Below, one piece after another: positions 8,141-17,346 of a stretch of DNA of 39,104 bases. Source of the stretch: Bacteroidia bacterium (lineage in GTDB: Bacteria; Bacteroidota; Bacteroidia; Bacteroidales; Azobacteroidaceae); contig BNTV01000038.1 in the NCBI GenBank assembly GCA_025996865.1, positions 1-39,104 of the forward strand. The letters are read 5' to 3'. A program made the translations under genes and the position numbers. Numbering within the stretch: the stretch's first letter is position 1; each line of letters begins with the position of its first letter. Below the pieces are notes generated by a model that saw only the letters and a list, made by a program, of their open reading frames with translations, searched no databases and had not been told where the DNA came from.

Positions 8141-9469
8141 TTATTCGATAACGATTTCTCCTAATCCAAATTCGGCAATCTGCATCGTATTACCGCTCGT
8201 GACGCCGTTACCGGGATAATCGGGATGCTGATACTTATCCGTAGTGTAATTCCTGCTTTGTACAGCCAAATTGACCTTGACATAACGATAGGACGACTTG
8301 GTTATCGGAATTGTATAAATAGCATCTTCCACGGAAGTAACGGAACCGACATACGAACCTTTTTGCGGAATCCAAACTATATTTGCATCGGCGCCGGCAG
8401 ATTCGGCAGGAGCTATCAGGGTGAAATTTTCACCATCGTTACTGCCCTCTACTATAATGCCATACACCCGCAAATAATTGTAGTTATTCGTACCTACGGA
8501 CCCTGCCGGATTGGAATAACTTCCGCTGCGGTGGCTCCACTTGATGTACTCAAACTCCCGGACTGTTTTCATATCAACGATAAATGAGGGAGGCGTGGAT
8601 CCTTCCGGAGGAGCTACTCCGTTTATAGATCCGCCCGGTTTCACCAATGACAGATAGGAGCCGGATTGTCCATCGAACATGTGTTCAGGTAGTCCTGTTA
8701 CGGGGGCAGCCTGTGAACCGCCGTCCCACATATAACCATAACCATTGTGGGTTTGTGTAGTTACCGTCCAGTTTGCACGGTCGATATCTACTTCTCTTTT
8801 TACGAGATCCTGCACGGTCACATTACAATCCATTGACAAGTTGCTGCCGTCGGTTGTTTTTATTGTGATCGTTGTATTGCCTACGTTTACAGGAGAAATA
8901 ACACCTGCTGCACTGACCGTAACGACAGTCTCGTCATTAGAGGCATAAGTAACGGATTTATCCCATGTATCTGCAGGAATAAGCGTTACACATGCGGCTA
9001 AATCGAAGGTCGTTCCGCCTACTTTCAGTTTTATATCGCGCCCTGCCGCCGTCACGTTAATAGCAGTGGCTTTTATCATGTGGTCGGTAATATTGACCAC
9101 AAATCTTGTACTTACTCCGGAACCATCCGTCGCACTGACGATTAAGGTATCTGTCCCGAAAGCTTTCGGTTTAAGAAGTCCTGTTCCGGTTACTTCCATC
9201 AATTCGGAGCGCTTGTTTGTGAATGTTACCTCTTTATTTTTTGCATCTTGAGGCAGGATCACCACATTGAGTTGCAGTTCTTCGTTGTCTTTAAACGAAA
9301 TTTGCATGGAGGGCGTTCCCGAACTTACATAAACCGCTTCTTTAACGGCGATTGAAGTGACCTTGCCGTCATTTTCCGGTTCAAAGCCTTGGGGTTCGCA
9401 GCCTGTTATCGCCGTCATCGCAGTCGCTATTACGGCGGTTAAATATAAATAATAGCTAATCTTTCTCAT
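8141..9469 (-). CDS. Surface lipoprotein with Ig-like and F5/8C domains
   Basis: A 442-residue lipoprotein (lipobox ITGC, Cys24) in the position normally taken by SusE/SusF-type surface glycan-binding proteins, 24 nt after susD. Two bacterial Ig-like (BIG2-type) repeats span about residues 34-131 and 132-222. A C-terminal F5/8C discoidin-like domain spans about 228-442. The F5/8C part resembles the first F5/8C domain of the neighbouring M60 peptidase (shared IDRANWTVTTQT, LPEH-FD, YNYLRVYG, MQIAEFGLG). The two genes share an identical 32-nt stretch at 8757-8788 and 7922-7953. Likely role: binding the target glycan at the outer surface. It has no catalytic motif. Confidence 0.85.
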   Translation of the reverse strand: MRKISYYLYLTAVIATAMTAITGCEPQGFEPENDGKVTSIAVKEAVYVSSGTPSMQISFKDNEELQLNVVILPQDAKNKEVTFTNKRSELMEVTGTGLLKPKAFGTDTLIVSATDGSGVSTRFVVNITDHMIKATAINVTAAGRDIKLKVGGTTFDLAACVTLIPADTWDKSVTYASNDETVVTVSAAGVISPVNVGNTTITIKTTDGSNLSMDCNVTVQDLVKREVDIDRANWTVTTQTHNGYGYMWDGGSQAAPVTGLPEHMFDGQSGSYLSLVKPGGSINGVAPPEGSTPPSFIVDMKTVREFEYIKWSHRSGSYSNPAGSVGTNNYNYLRVYGIIVEGSNDGENFTLIAPAESAGADANIVWIPQKGSYVGSVTSVEDAIYTIPITKSSYRYVKVNLAVQSRNYTTDKYQHPDYPGNGVTSGNTMQIAEFGLGEIVIE

Positions 9470-9493
9470 ATTTTTTTATTTGACGGTTGTTAA

Positions 9494-11491
9494 TTAACGT
9501 TTTATATCTTGCCATCCGGGACTTTGCGTCAGGTTTTTATTTAATTCGAGTTCCTGTAAGGGAATCGGATTGTAATAATACTTGTCATCCCACTTTACAA
9601 CTCCATTTGCTACGTTCGGGCTTTTCGGATAACCGATGATGAAACCTTCGCTATCTACGAAGACATCCGAGTTGAGGGTAGCTTTCGGCGCATTTTTCGC
9701 TTTGCCTGTATTTGAGCCGTCATACAATTTTTGCTTTTCCGTCGTAAACTTTATGCCCCGTATCGGTTTTTCGATAAATTTACCGGCTTTCCAACGCAGA
9801 AGATCTTCGCGGCGCAATCCTTCCATAGCCATTTCTATGCGGCGTTCGCGGCGGATTTCGCGGAGTACCGGACTTGGAATATATCCCGCATATTGTTGAT
9901 AGAGATTGTCTAATCTTTCGTCGGCGGGAATATTCTGCAAGCTCAGCTTGCTGTTGGGATATTTGGTGAAATCAAATCCGGCGCGCCCGCGCAAGGCATT
10001 AACGGTAATATCCAAATCTGCATTGGTGATTGTACCCAATTCCGCTTTGGCCTCGGCATACATCAACAAGGCTTCGGCATAACGGAAAATCAAGGCTGTT
10101 TGTGTACCGGAGGTAGTCGATCCGTTGTCAATTTGTTCGTTCGTCCAATGTTTGATGAACATATAGCCGGTAACGCACGGACCGCCTGTCGGTGTTTGAT
10201 TGGCCGTAGGGCAGTTGTAGGTAATTTCCGGATATTTAAGACCTTGCAGCGCTTGATTGATTGCTCCCCCGTTTTCGTCCCGGTTGAAAATGGTGACATA
10301 TTCGCCCGGTTTCACTACGGTTTGCCGCAGGCGCGGGTCGCGGTCATCCAATTCTCGCCAGTCGTCGCCGTCATAACCTTTGAAGAGCGAACTTGAGGTA
10401 ACGGGCAATCCGTCGATACATAAATATTCGTCTATCAAATCTTTGGTTGCTCCTTTACAGTAACGTCCGCTTGCATTTCCACGGTTCATACTGAAGTATC
10501 GCGAAGTTCCATGTCCCAATTTAGATCCGTCGTACACACGCGCAAGAATGGCCTCCTTGTGGTCGCCGCCCGTCATTCCGTTCAGTTTGAACAGGTGCCA
10601 GTAAGGATCGTTTCCTACTTCGGCGCTCGGTACATTGTACAATTGATATTTGCCGGAAGCGATGATCTCATTACATGCCGTCGCACATTCTTCAAGGAAT
10701 TTATTGGCTGTAGCCTGTAAGTTCAATTCGGTGTGATACTTGCGGAAAGTGCCTTCAAAAAGGCAAAAACGCGCTTTCAGGAAGTTTGCCATATCGCGAT
10801 TGATCCGTCCGGTTGCTCCTCCGGTATTGCTTATATGCTGAACGGCAAAGTTGAGGCAGTTCAGTACGCTATCGGCAAGTTGCGTGCGCGGGGTACGCGG
10901 AGCATACAATTCGGGAGAATTGATGTTCAGATCTTTTTCCAGCCAGGGTGCTTCGCCAAAGGCAACCATTTTCTGGTAATAGTCCCATGCCTTGAAGAAA
11001 TAAGCTTCGGCTACCCATTTGTTCAGGACGTCGAGATTGCTCACCGATCCTTCCGCTTCGTGATAGTGATTCAGAAAATAATTGATAATACGCAAGTTAT
11101 TCCATCTCCAACCGGTGTTGTCTGCGTTATCAAGCGAAGTTGTTGCGCTGGACGGCACCTGCCAGGTACCTTGTAACCGGTTCACAATATCACCCGAAGT
11201 GCTGCTGAATCCTATGGCATTATCGGTGAAAATATCGCCGAACATAATTTGACTTCCGCGTGTAATAAAAAACGGCGGGGTATATTGATAGGCGTTTCCC
11301 GTCTGATGTCCCTGCGCATATACGTTATACAATTGGTTCAGATACAACGGCAGGTCGCCTTCGTTTTTCAGGAAAGAACCTTCAGCAAGCGTCTGAATGG
11401 GATCTTGCTGCATAAAATCGTCATTACATGAGGTCAGGACAAATCCGGCGGACATGCAAGCGATTGCAATATGTTTTATTATTTTGTTCAT
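9494..11491 (-). CDS. SusD/RagB-family outer-membrane lipoprotein
   Basis: A 665-residue glycan-binding lipoprotein that caps the partner SusC channel. The lipobox LTSC places the acylated Cys at residue 22, followed by NDD, an acidic stretch fitting surface export. SusD features are the N-terminal NEGDLPLYLNQLYNVY helix, WRWNNLRIINYFLNHY, VAEAYFFKAWDYYQKM, the LIFRYAEALLMYAEAKAELG TPR helix and the C-terminal IRRERRIEMAMEGLRREDLLRW block. It ends near LTQSPGWQDIKR, a typical SusD C-terminus. It follows susC by 21 nt, so it is clearly co-transcribed. Confidence 0.95.
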   Translation of the reverse strand: MNKIIKHIAIACMSAGFVLTSCNDDFMQQDPIQTLAEGSFLKNEGDLPLYLNQLYNVYAQGHQTGNAYQYTPPFFITRGSQIMFGDIFTDNAIGFSSTSGDIVNRLQGTWQVPSSATTSLDNADNTGWRWNNLRIINYFLNHYHEAEGSVSNLDVLNKWVAEAYFFKAWDYYQKMVAFGEAPWLEKDLNINSPELYAPRTPRTQLADSVLNCLNFAVQHISNTGGATGRINRDMANFLKARFCLFEGTFRKYHTELNLQATANKFLEECATACNEIIASGKYQLYNVPSAEVGNDPYWHLFKLNGMTGGDHKEAILARVYDGSKLGHGTSRYFSMNRGNASGRYCKGATKDLIDEYLCIDGLPVTSSSLFKGYDGDDWRELDDRDPRLRQTVVKPGEYVTIFNRDENGGAINQALQGLKYPEITYNCPTANQTPTGGPCVTGYMFIKHWTNEQIDNGSTTSGTQTALIFRYAEALLMYAEAKAELGTITNADLDITVNALRGRAGFDFTKYPNSKLSLQNIPADERLDNLYQQYAGYIPSPVLREIRRERRIEMAMEGLRREDLLRWKAGKFIEKPIRGIKFTTEKQKLYDGSNTGKAKNAPKATLNSDVFVDSEGFIIGYPKSPNVANGVVKWDDKYYYNPIPLQELELNKNLTQSPGWQDIKR

Positions 11492-11512
11492 ATTATTTTT
11501 GTCATTTAGCGT

Positions 11513-14500
11513 TTAAAATGTAATCTGAGCGCCTAAGGCAATCGTTCTTTTCTGCGGATAACTGTCCGAAATCTGGTCGGGATCAAAAATAGAGGGTATT
11601 TCCGTAATTTCAAACAAGTTGTAGCCCGACAGGGTAAAGCGCAGTTTTTCGACATGCAACTTTTTCATCAGCGGCGCCGGTACGGTATAACCCAATACCG
11701 CCTGTTTCATACGCAGATAAGCTCCGTTCGCTATCCATCCGGTTTGTGTGGAAGGGGCGCCTGCCGTCGAACGGTAACGGGGAAATCTTGCATCTGTCTG
11801 ATCCGGCTTCCAAGAACGTTCATACATCCATTTACTGCCGGCATTGTTGGTTCCTCCGCCCCAATAAGTGGTGTTGCCGATCCACAAGTCGCGCATACCT
11901 ACTCCTTGTAACAACATGTTGAGGTCGAAACCTTTCCATGAAGCGCCCAGGGTGACGCCGAATTTATAACGCGGCGTGTTGTTTCCGATGACGCGTCTGT
12001 CGCCCGGATCATCGGCGGTATTGGATCCGGTGTTGATAACTCCGTCGCCGTTGAGGTCTTTCAGCCATGGATCGCCCGGATACAGGTTGCTTGAATGGCG
12101 AGGGCCGTAGAAGATATACTGGTTGCCGTTTAGTACAAGGTCTTCTTTCTGCAGGATGCCTCCTGTTTCGTAACCCCAGATATCTCCGACAGTCATGCCG
12201 TTGTAGTACAGATAATCTCCCAACGTTTTTATGGCATTGGACGGATAGTTCAGTACTTTAGTTACAGCGTCCGACAAAACAAGCCCGGCATTGTACTGCA
12301 AGCCGTTGGATAGTTTTTCCCGCCATTCCAAGGTGAGTTCCCAACCTTTTCCCTTGATTGCGCCCGAATTTTCACGCGGAGCCGTCGTTCCCAGCAAATT
12401 CGGGTATGCGGCGCTTCCTTCTACCAGAATATCGGTAACTTTGCGTTCAAATACGTCTAACGAAAAATTCAACCGGTTTTTGAGGACTGTCGCATCCAAC
12501 CCGAAGTTGGTAGTTGCCGTTTTTTCCCAGGTCAGGTAGGGCGATACCAAGTTCGGCGCATTTACCGTATTGCTCCAACTGCCGTCGATCCAGTAATTGG
12601 AACTTGTTGAAGCCATTTGTGGCTGATAGGGATAATAGGAGTCCGGCTGGCTGCCCAGTTTACCATACGAAATCCGGAATTTAAGGTTTGAAAGCCAGTC
12701 TTTCGAAAAGTCCATGAATTGTTCTTCCGATATTCTCCATCCGGCGGAAAAAGAGGGGAAGAAAAAGTAACGTCCGGTAGGCGTAAAACGGCTGCTGCCG
12801 TCGTAACGTCCGTTTACTTCAAACAGATATTTACCGGCGAAGTTGTAGTTGATTCTGCCGAATACAGCCCTTCCGGTTCTCCTTTGCGCTGAAGTTTCCA
12901 TCGTATTTAAAGTCGGATCTTCCGTCGCATTTGGATTTAGCACATTGGGTGAAAATAAATTACGCAGATTAAGAATCGACTGGCTGTATTCTACATATTC
13001 CTGATTGAAACCCAGTACAGCCGAAAGCGTATGTTTTTCTCCGAATGTTTTATTGAAATCGGCATACGCATTGATTTGGTAGTTGTCGGTAACATCTTTT
13101 TCAAATCTACCCCTGTTTTCTTTGTATTCCTGTTGTTCGCTCACCGGCGTCCAGGTATAGGTGATATAGTAATGGGACGGATCGACACGTCTTAATGTGC
13201 GTCCTTGCGGCAAATAGGAAAGATCAGCCTTGATTTTCAAAGTTTTCGGAATAACAATAAATTCCGGGGATACGGACAACGCGGTAGTCCACCGGTTGGT
13301 AACCGCCCTGTTCCCGAAATTCAGCCATGCGAGGTAATTATCCGTCCACTGCTCACCACTCGGGTCGGACGGCAAGGTCTTAACCGGCATATTGATATTC
13401 TTGTCGGCGTCTTGTTTCAGCACCGCCCAGATATTGCCCTTGTAACTCGGCACGTAGGGTTCGTCGTAACTGTAACGGTTGTAACTGACCTTTGTTTCCA
13501 GGTTAAACCAATCCGTTACTTTTGCATTAAAACGAGCGGTCATATTGTAACGATTGTACGTGTCTTCGCCGATCTTGTACATGCCGTCTTCCGTGAGGTA
13601 ACCCAACGAGAGATGATAGGCTATTTTATCTGAGCCTCCGGATATACTCAGGTTGTGTTTTTGCGTAGGCGTCCAGTCGCGTACCACTTCTTTGTAAGGG
13701 TTCATGTTTCCTACCCATACGATGGAGTTTCCGTTCATCATGTAGCGGTTGTCCGGATTGGTTGGATCTGCCATATATTTTTCGATGGCTTCCATTTTTC
13801 TTTTATCCAAATCGCTGACGGTACCAAGCGTCCATTCGGCATTTTGCATTACAAAGCGTTGTATTTCGTATGCGTTCATGATGTCGGGGAGGGCAGAGGG
13901 CTTATCATACGAAAGGTCGTAACTGTAACTGATTTTTCCCTTTTGATTGAACTTGCCGGACTTCGTGGTAATCAGTACAACCCCGCGACTTGCTTTTGTT
14001 CCGTAAATGGCGGAAGCCGAAGCGTCTTTAATTACACTCATACTCTCTACATCGTTGGGATTCATCTGATTAACTAATGTAGAGGTCATTTCTACCCCGT
14101 CAACAAGAATTAATGGTTCTCCGTTTTTGAGTTCCCATCTGCCGTCTGTTGAATTGTAATCAATTGAAGTAGTTCCGCGTATATTAAAGTTCGGAACAGT
14201 GGTTGGTTTCCCGTCACTCATGCTGATATTCAGGTTCGGCACCGCTCCTTGTAAAGCCTGACCGATGTTCGTCACAGGGCGGTTTTCAAATGCTTCGGAG
14301 CCAACGGAATTTATCGCTCCGGTCAGGTTGACCTTCTTTTGAGTTCCAAACCCGACGACAACTACTTCGTCCAATAATTTTGAGTCTTCCGCCAGTTTGA
14401 CGTTGATCACTGTTTTTGAACCGACCTTGATTTCTTGTTTTACGTATCCCATAAACGTGAAAATCAAAACAGCGTTTGGATCGTTAATGTCAAGACTATA

Positions 14501-14710
14501 CTTCCCGTCAAGATCGGTCGCTATGCCTTTGGTCGTGTTTTTAACAAAAACACTAACTCCTGCGAGTGGTTCATTATCCTCAGCGGTTACTGTTCCCGTT
14601 ACATTCTGCGCCCTCGCAAAAGCAAGAGACATAAAACCGAAAAGAAACAACAAAAAGATTCTACACCCGAATCTCTTTTTCTTTTTAAAAATTCCCGATA
14701 AATGTTTCAT
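11513..14710 (-). CDS. SusC/RagA-family TonB-dependent transporter
   Basis: A 1065-residue outer-membrane importer for glycan fragments. A long basic signal peptide ends at about FARAQ (residue 35). A carboxypeptidase-regulatory-like domain spans about 36-115 (VTGTVTAEDNEPLAGVSV). DEVVVVGFGTQKK near 114-126 is the TonB-box region. The plug (about 125-240) contains VPNFNIRGTTS, PLILVDGVEM and the SusC hallmark SVIKDASASAIYGTKASRGVV. The beta-barrel fills the rest and ends in the aromatic LGAQITF. It starts 14 nt after the GH105 gene and is followed by its SusD partner. Size is normal and the frame is intact. Confidence 0.96.
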   Translation of the reverse strand: MKHLSGIFKKKKRFGCRIFLLFLFGFMSLAFARAQNVTGTVTAEDNEPLAGVSVFVKNTTKGIATDLDGKYSLDINDPNAVLIFTFMGYVKQEIKVGSKTVINVKLAEDSKLLDEVVVVGFGTQKKVNLTGAINSVGSEAFENRPVTNIGQALQGAVPNLNISMSDGKPTTVPNFNIRGTTSIDYNSTDGRWELKNGEPLILVDGVEMTSTLVNQMNPNDVESMSVIKDASASAIYGTKASRGVVLITTKSGKFNQKGKISYSYDLSYDKPSALPDIMNAYEIQRFVMQNAEWTLGTVSDLDKRKMEAIEKYMADPTNPDNRYMMNGNSIVWVGNMNPYKEVVRDWTPTQKHNLSISGGSDKIAYHLSLGYLTEDGMYKIGEDTYNRYNMTARFNAKVTDWFNLETKVSYNRYSYDEPYVPSYKGNIWAVLKQDADKNINMPVKTLPSDPSGEQWTDNYLAWLNFGNRAVTNRWTTALSVSPEFIVIPKTLKIKADLSYLPQGRTLRRVDPSHYYITYTWTPVSEQQEYKENRGRFEKDVTDNYQINAYADFNKTFGEKHTLSAVLGFNQEYVEYSQSILNLRNLFSPNVLNPNATEDPTLNTMETSAQRRTGRAVFGRINYNFAGKYLFEVNGRYDGSSRFTPTGRYFFFPSFSAGWRISEEQFMDFSKDWLSNLKFRISYGKLGSQPDSYYPYQPQMASTSSNYWIDGSWSNTVNAPNLVSPYLTWEKTATTNFGLDATVLKNRLNFSLDVFERKVTDILVEGSAAYPNLLGTTAPRENSGAIKGKGWELTLEWREKLSNGLQYNAGLVLSDAVTKVLNYPSNAIKTLGDYLYYNGMTVGDIWGYETGGILQKEDLVLNGNQYIFYGPRHSSNLYPGDPWLKDLNGDGVINTGSNTADDPGDRRVIGNNTPRYKFGVTLGASWKGFDLNMLLQGVGMRDLWIGNTTYWGGGTNNAGSKWMYERSWKPDQTDARFPRYRSTAGAPSTQTGWIANGAYLRMKQAVLGYTVPAPLMKKLHVEKLRFTLSGYNLFEITEIPSIFDPDQISDSYPQKRTIALGAQITF

Positions 14711-14724
14711 ATACCATGAATAGA

Positions 14725-15861
14725 TTAATGTATAATAGTTTGATAAATTTCACTTCCTGCAAGCAAGAAAGCGCCTACTCCATACGGAGCCGTCATGCTT
14801 TCCGTCACTTTTTTAGGGTCTGCGCCAATGGGTTGCACCCATCCGAGTTTTCCGTCGCTGTCTATGACCGACAACAGAGATGTCCATGATTTTTCCACCA
14901 CAGGCGCATATTTTTCTTTGTCCAACAGTCCCTGATTGACGCCGTAGGCCAATGCGTATGTAATAAGCGCCGTTGCGCTTGTTTCGGGTGAGGGATAACT
15001 GTCCGCATCCAAAAGACTTGCATGCCAAAAACCGTCGCTATTTTGTAATGTCGCCAATTGCGGCACAAATTCTCTAAATAGATTTTCATAAAAAGGTCTA
15101 TACGTAGCGTTTTCAGGCAGTAATTTCAATATATTCACCAATCCTGCGGCAACCCAGCCGTTGCCTCTTCCCCAAAAAACTTTTTTACCGTTCGATTCTC
15201 TTTTATTAAAATAACTGCTGTCTCTGAAAAACAATTTATTTTCCTTGTCATATAAAAAGTGGTATGTCCTTTTAAATTCCTTATCCATGAATTGAAGGTA
15301 GCGGGCATCGCCTTCAATTTTTGCTATGTGTGCATACACGGGAGTGGCCATAAACAGGGCGTCGCACCAAGTCCATGATTGTTTATTCGATATATTCATC
15401 GTAGAATCCGGAGGATTATTCAGGATATAATCCACTCTTTCTTTTGTAGAATAAAGCATTTTCTCGTCCCGATACAGGTCGAACATATTTAAATAAAACT
15501 GACCGATACATAGTTCGTCGGCATGATATACCCGGTATTTGGGGTATTTTAGCAAGTTGTCCGGAATCTTCCAGTGATTGGTTGAAGCGGTGTTGGTTAA
15601 CCAATGATAATAAGTCGAATCACCGGCTATTTTCGCCCATTCGAGCATTCCAATGTACAAAACAGCATTTGTCCATGCATCTATTCCATAATCATGCAGA
15701 TTACCGGTAGTAGAATAATTGAAATTATGAATCTGCCAATCGGCAACCTTTTTCATTGAATATTTTATGCCTGACCGGCTTAATGCCGGATGGCTCTCCC
15801 CGGAAAAAAAGATTCCCGCGAACAGCAAACAAAGGATTATCCTATTCTTGTGTTGCTTCAT
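14725..15861 (-). CDS. GH105/GH88-type unsaturated glycuronyl hydrolase
   Basis: A secreted enzyme of about 378 residues with an (alpha/alpha)6-barrel. Family members hydrate the double bond of unsaturated uronic acids left by polysaccharide lyases. Motifs: SWTWCDALFMATPVY, with the conserved Asp near residue 167; VFWGRGNGWVAAG; and DGFWHASLLD. The MTAPYGVGAFLLAGSE end is typical. The signal peptide begins at the ATG at 15861 (MKQHKNRIILCLLFAGIFFSG). A longer frame from 15921 would lie over the predicted -7 box at 15897-15904, so I reject it. It is the first gene of the tight block leading into susC. GH105 and GH88 are not reliably separated by eye; GH105 is favoured by length and the GRGNGW motif. 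Confidence 0.85.
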   Translation of the reverse strand: MKQHKNRIILCLLFAGIFFSGESHPALSRSGIKYSMKKVADWQIHNFNYSTTGNLHDYGIDAWTNAVLYIGMLEWAKIAGDSTYYHWLTNTASTNHWKIPDNLLKYPKYRVYHADELCIGQFYLNMFDLYRDEKMLYSTKERVDYILNNPPDSTMNISNKQSWTWCDALFMATPVYAHIAKIEGDARYLQFMDKEFKRTYHFLYDKENKLFFRDSSYFNKRESNGKKVFWGRGNGWVAAGLVNILKLLPENATYRPFYENLFREFVPQLATLQNSDGFWHASLLDADSYPSPETSATALITYALAYGVNQGLLDKEKYAPVVEKSWTSLLSVIDSDGKLGWVQPIGADPKKVTESMTAPYGVGAFLLAGSEIYQTIIH

Positions 15862-15896
15862 AGTGTACATACATATCTGTTTTTTAAAACCACAGA

Positions 15897-15904
15897 CAAA
15901 AGTA
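15897..15904 (-). promoter_or_regulatory. Bacteroidetes -7 box for the PUL operon
   Basis: Read on the minus strand, the sequence is TACTTTTG, a full match to the TAnnTTTG consensus, about 36 nt upstream of the GH105 start codon. The -33 element is not clear. It would drive GH105-susC-susD and downstream genes. Confidence 0.5.
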
Positions 15905-15971
15905 TGGGTTTTGGTTTTCATTAGTACATTATAGGGGTTGCTATTTTTGCTTTATTTTTTGCCGTAATCGC

Positions 15972-15993
15972 CAAGTTGCTGATTAACAACTTG
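15972..15993. promoter_or_regulatory. Inverted repeat upstream of the PUL operon
   Basis: CAAGTTG (15972-15978) and CAACTTG (15987-15993) form an inverted repeat with an 8-nt spacer, upstream of the predicted GH105 promoter and just after the beta-lactamase-like gene. It could be an operator or a weak transcript-end hairpin. No T run follows on the minus strand. Confidence 0.3.
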
Positions 15994-16018
15994 AATTAGG
16001 GGTAGTGTTGTGTTATCT

Positions 16019-17110
16019 TTACTTGAAAGCCGGAAGCAGATACTCCCAAACCGTGTTTAGTTCTGCTTGCATGTCCTGAAGACCGGCCGTAATAGCGATG
16101 ACGACGTTCTTTTCCGGCAGGACAAGGATATACTGTCCTCCCGCACCGTCGGCGCGGTATGAATTATGGCGGCTGCGCCACATCTGATAACCGTAGCCTT
16201 GCAACCAATCACTGTCTTCTGTTTTCATTTTCAGGTCTTTCCGTTTTGTTCCGGACGGAAGCGATGCAATATGCGAAGTCGATGCTTCTTTAACCCATGC
16301 TGCAGGGATGAGTTGCTTGCCGTCCCATTTGCCTTTTTGCAGCAAAAGCAGGCCCAACTTAGCCATATCTTCCGTTTTTACGTACAGTCCCCAGCCTCCG
16401 CAATTGATTCCCTGAGGTGACTCTTCCCATCTGGCGCCTTGGATTCCTAACGGTTGGAACAAGCGGGGCGTCAGGTAATCAATTAATTTCTCGCCGCTTA
16501 TTTTTTGGATAATGGCGGACAACACATACGTAGCCAAGCTATTGTAAACATATTCGGTTCCGGGCGTGTGCTCAAATGGCGCGGAAAAAAATACGGTTAG
16601 CCAATCTTTGCCTTTGTTGGCTTCGGAGTTTCTGCTGGGTTCAACGTCGTGTCCTGACGACATGGTCAGTAAATGACGGATTTCAAGCTTTTTCAGGTTG
16701 TCATTGATGGTTGCAGGCATCTTGTCGGGGAAAAAAGACATGACTTTATCCGTCACTTTCAATTTGCCTTCGGCAACGGCAAAACCAATGGCTGTCGCTG
16801 TATAGGTCTTGCTGACAGAGTTCAGAACATGTGGTTTGTCGGGCGCATTGTCGCCAAACCAAGTTTCGGATACGACTTTTCCGTTCCGCACAATCATCAC
16901 GCTATGAATCCCTTGTTTGCTCTTTTGTATAGCCTCCAGATAATTTGCGACACCTTGAGCGTTTACTTTCTCTGCGGCGGGCGTACTTCGCGGCAAAGCT
17001 TTGGCCGGATTGCCGTTTTCCGGATTTGCCTGAAGGCAGTATGACGGGAAGCATACAGCAAGGCAAAGGCCAATAATACGGATTGACTTTTTAAAATGAA
17101 TCGCGTTCAT
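16019..17110 (-). CDS. Serine beta-lactamase-fold hydrolase (class C-like)
   Basis: A secreted protein of about 363 residues of the beta-lactamase/penicillin-binding-protein-like superfamily (PF00144). The signal peptide runs from the ATG at 17110 (MNAIHFKKSIRIIGLCLAVCF); a longer start at 17131 is possible. The SxxK motif is SVSK (Ser98 to Lys101), the Tyr of the YNS motif is near 189, and GAGGQY near 323-328 replaces the KTG-type third motif. Such proteins in PULs are usually esterases or peptidases rather than antibiotic-resistance enzymes. The substrate here is unknown, and deacylation of the glycan is a reasonable guess. It is transcribed toward the PUL, with about 157 nt before GH105, so it may have its own promoter. 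Confidence 0.85.
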   Translation of the reverse strand: MNAIHFKKSIRIIGLCLAVCFPSYCLQANPENGNPAKALPRSTPAAEKVNAQGVANYLEAIQKSKQGIHSVMIVRNGKVVSETWFGDNAPDKPHVLNSVSKTYTATAIGFAVAEGKLKVTDKVMSFFPDKMPATINDNLKKLEIRHLLTMSSGHDVEPSRNSEANKGKDWLTVFFSAPFEHTPGTEYVYNSLATYVLSAIIQKISGEKLIDYLTPRLFQPLGIQGARWEESPQGINCGGWGLYVKTEDMAKLGLLLLQKGKWDGKQLIPAAWVKEASTSHIASLPSGTKRKDLKMKTEDSDWLQGYGYQMWRSRHNSYRADGAGGQYILVLPEKNVVIAITAGLQDMQAELNTVWEYLLPAFK

Positions 17111-17177
17111 AGATAAAACTGAATTTTCCATTGTATATAATATATTAAACTGTAATAATCAGTGTTGAGATACAATA

Positions 17178-17185
17178 CAAATATA
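17178..17185 (-). promoter_or_regulatory. -7 box for the beta-lactamase-like gene
   Basis: On the minus strand this reads TATATTTG, a perfect TAnnTTTG match, about 68 nt before the start codon at 17110. The upstream region is T-rich and the -33 element is poorly defined. Confidence 0.45.
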
Positions 17186-17278
17186 TTGGAAAAATAAAAA
17201 ATAATTATACGATTTTAAGACAAAAATATATAAAATCAGGACATATCCGAAAAGTATTGCCCTTTTTGTTGAAAAAAA

Positions 17279-17310
17279 TTTGGAAAATTAAAAAAAAAAT
17301 TAAAAATTTG
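17279..17310 (+). promoter_or_regulatory. Candidate promoter for the second susC
   Basis: TTTG at 17279-17282 and TAAAAATTTG at 17301-17310 resemble the -33 and -7 elements of Bacteroidetes promoters, with about 18-20 nt between them. The -7 box deviates from TAnnTTTG by extra A residues. The putative start site would lie about 30 nt before the ATG at 17347, in a very AT-rich intergenic region. Confidence 0.35.
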
Positions 17311-17346
17311 CGTTCTGTTTACGTTAATTTTATTTTTTAATCATTT

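Noticed and set aside
16019..17110. Antibiotic-resistance beta-lactamase.
   Set aside because: It has the SxxK and Tyr motifs of the superfamily but no clear KTG motif, and its place beside a PUL favours an esterase or peptidase-like hydrolase.
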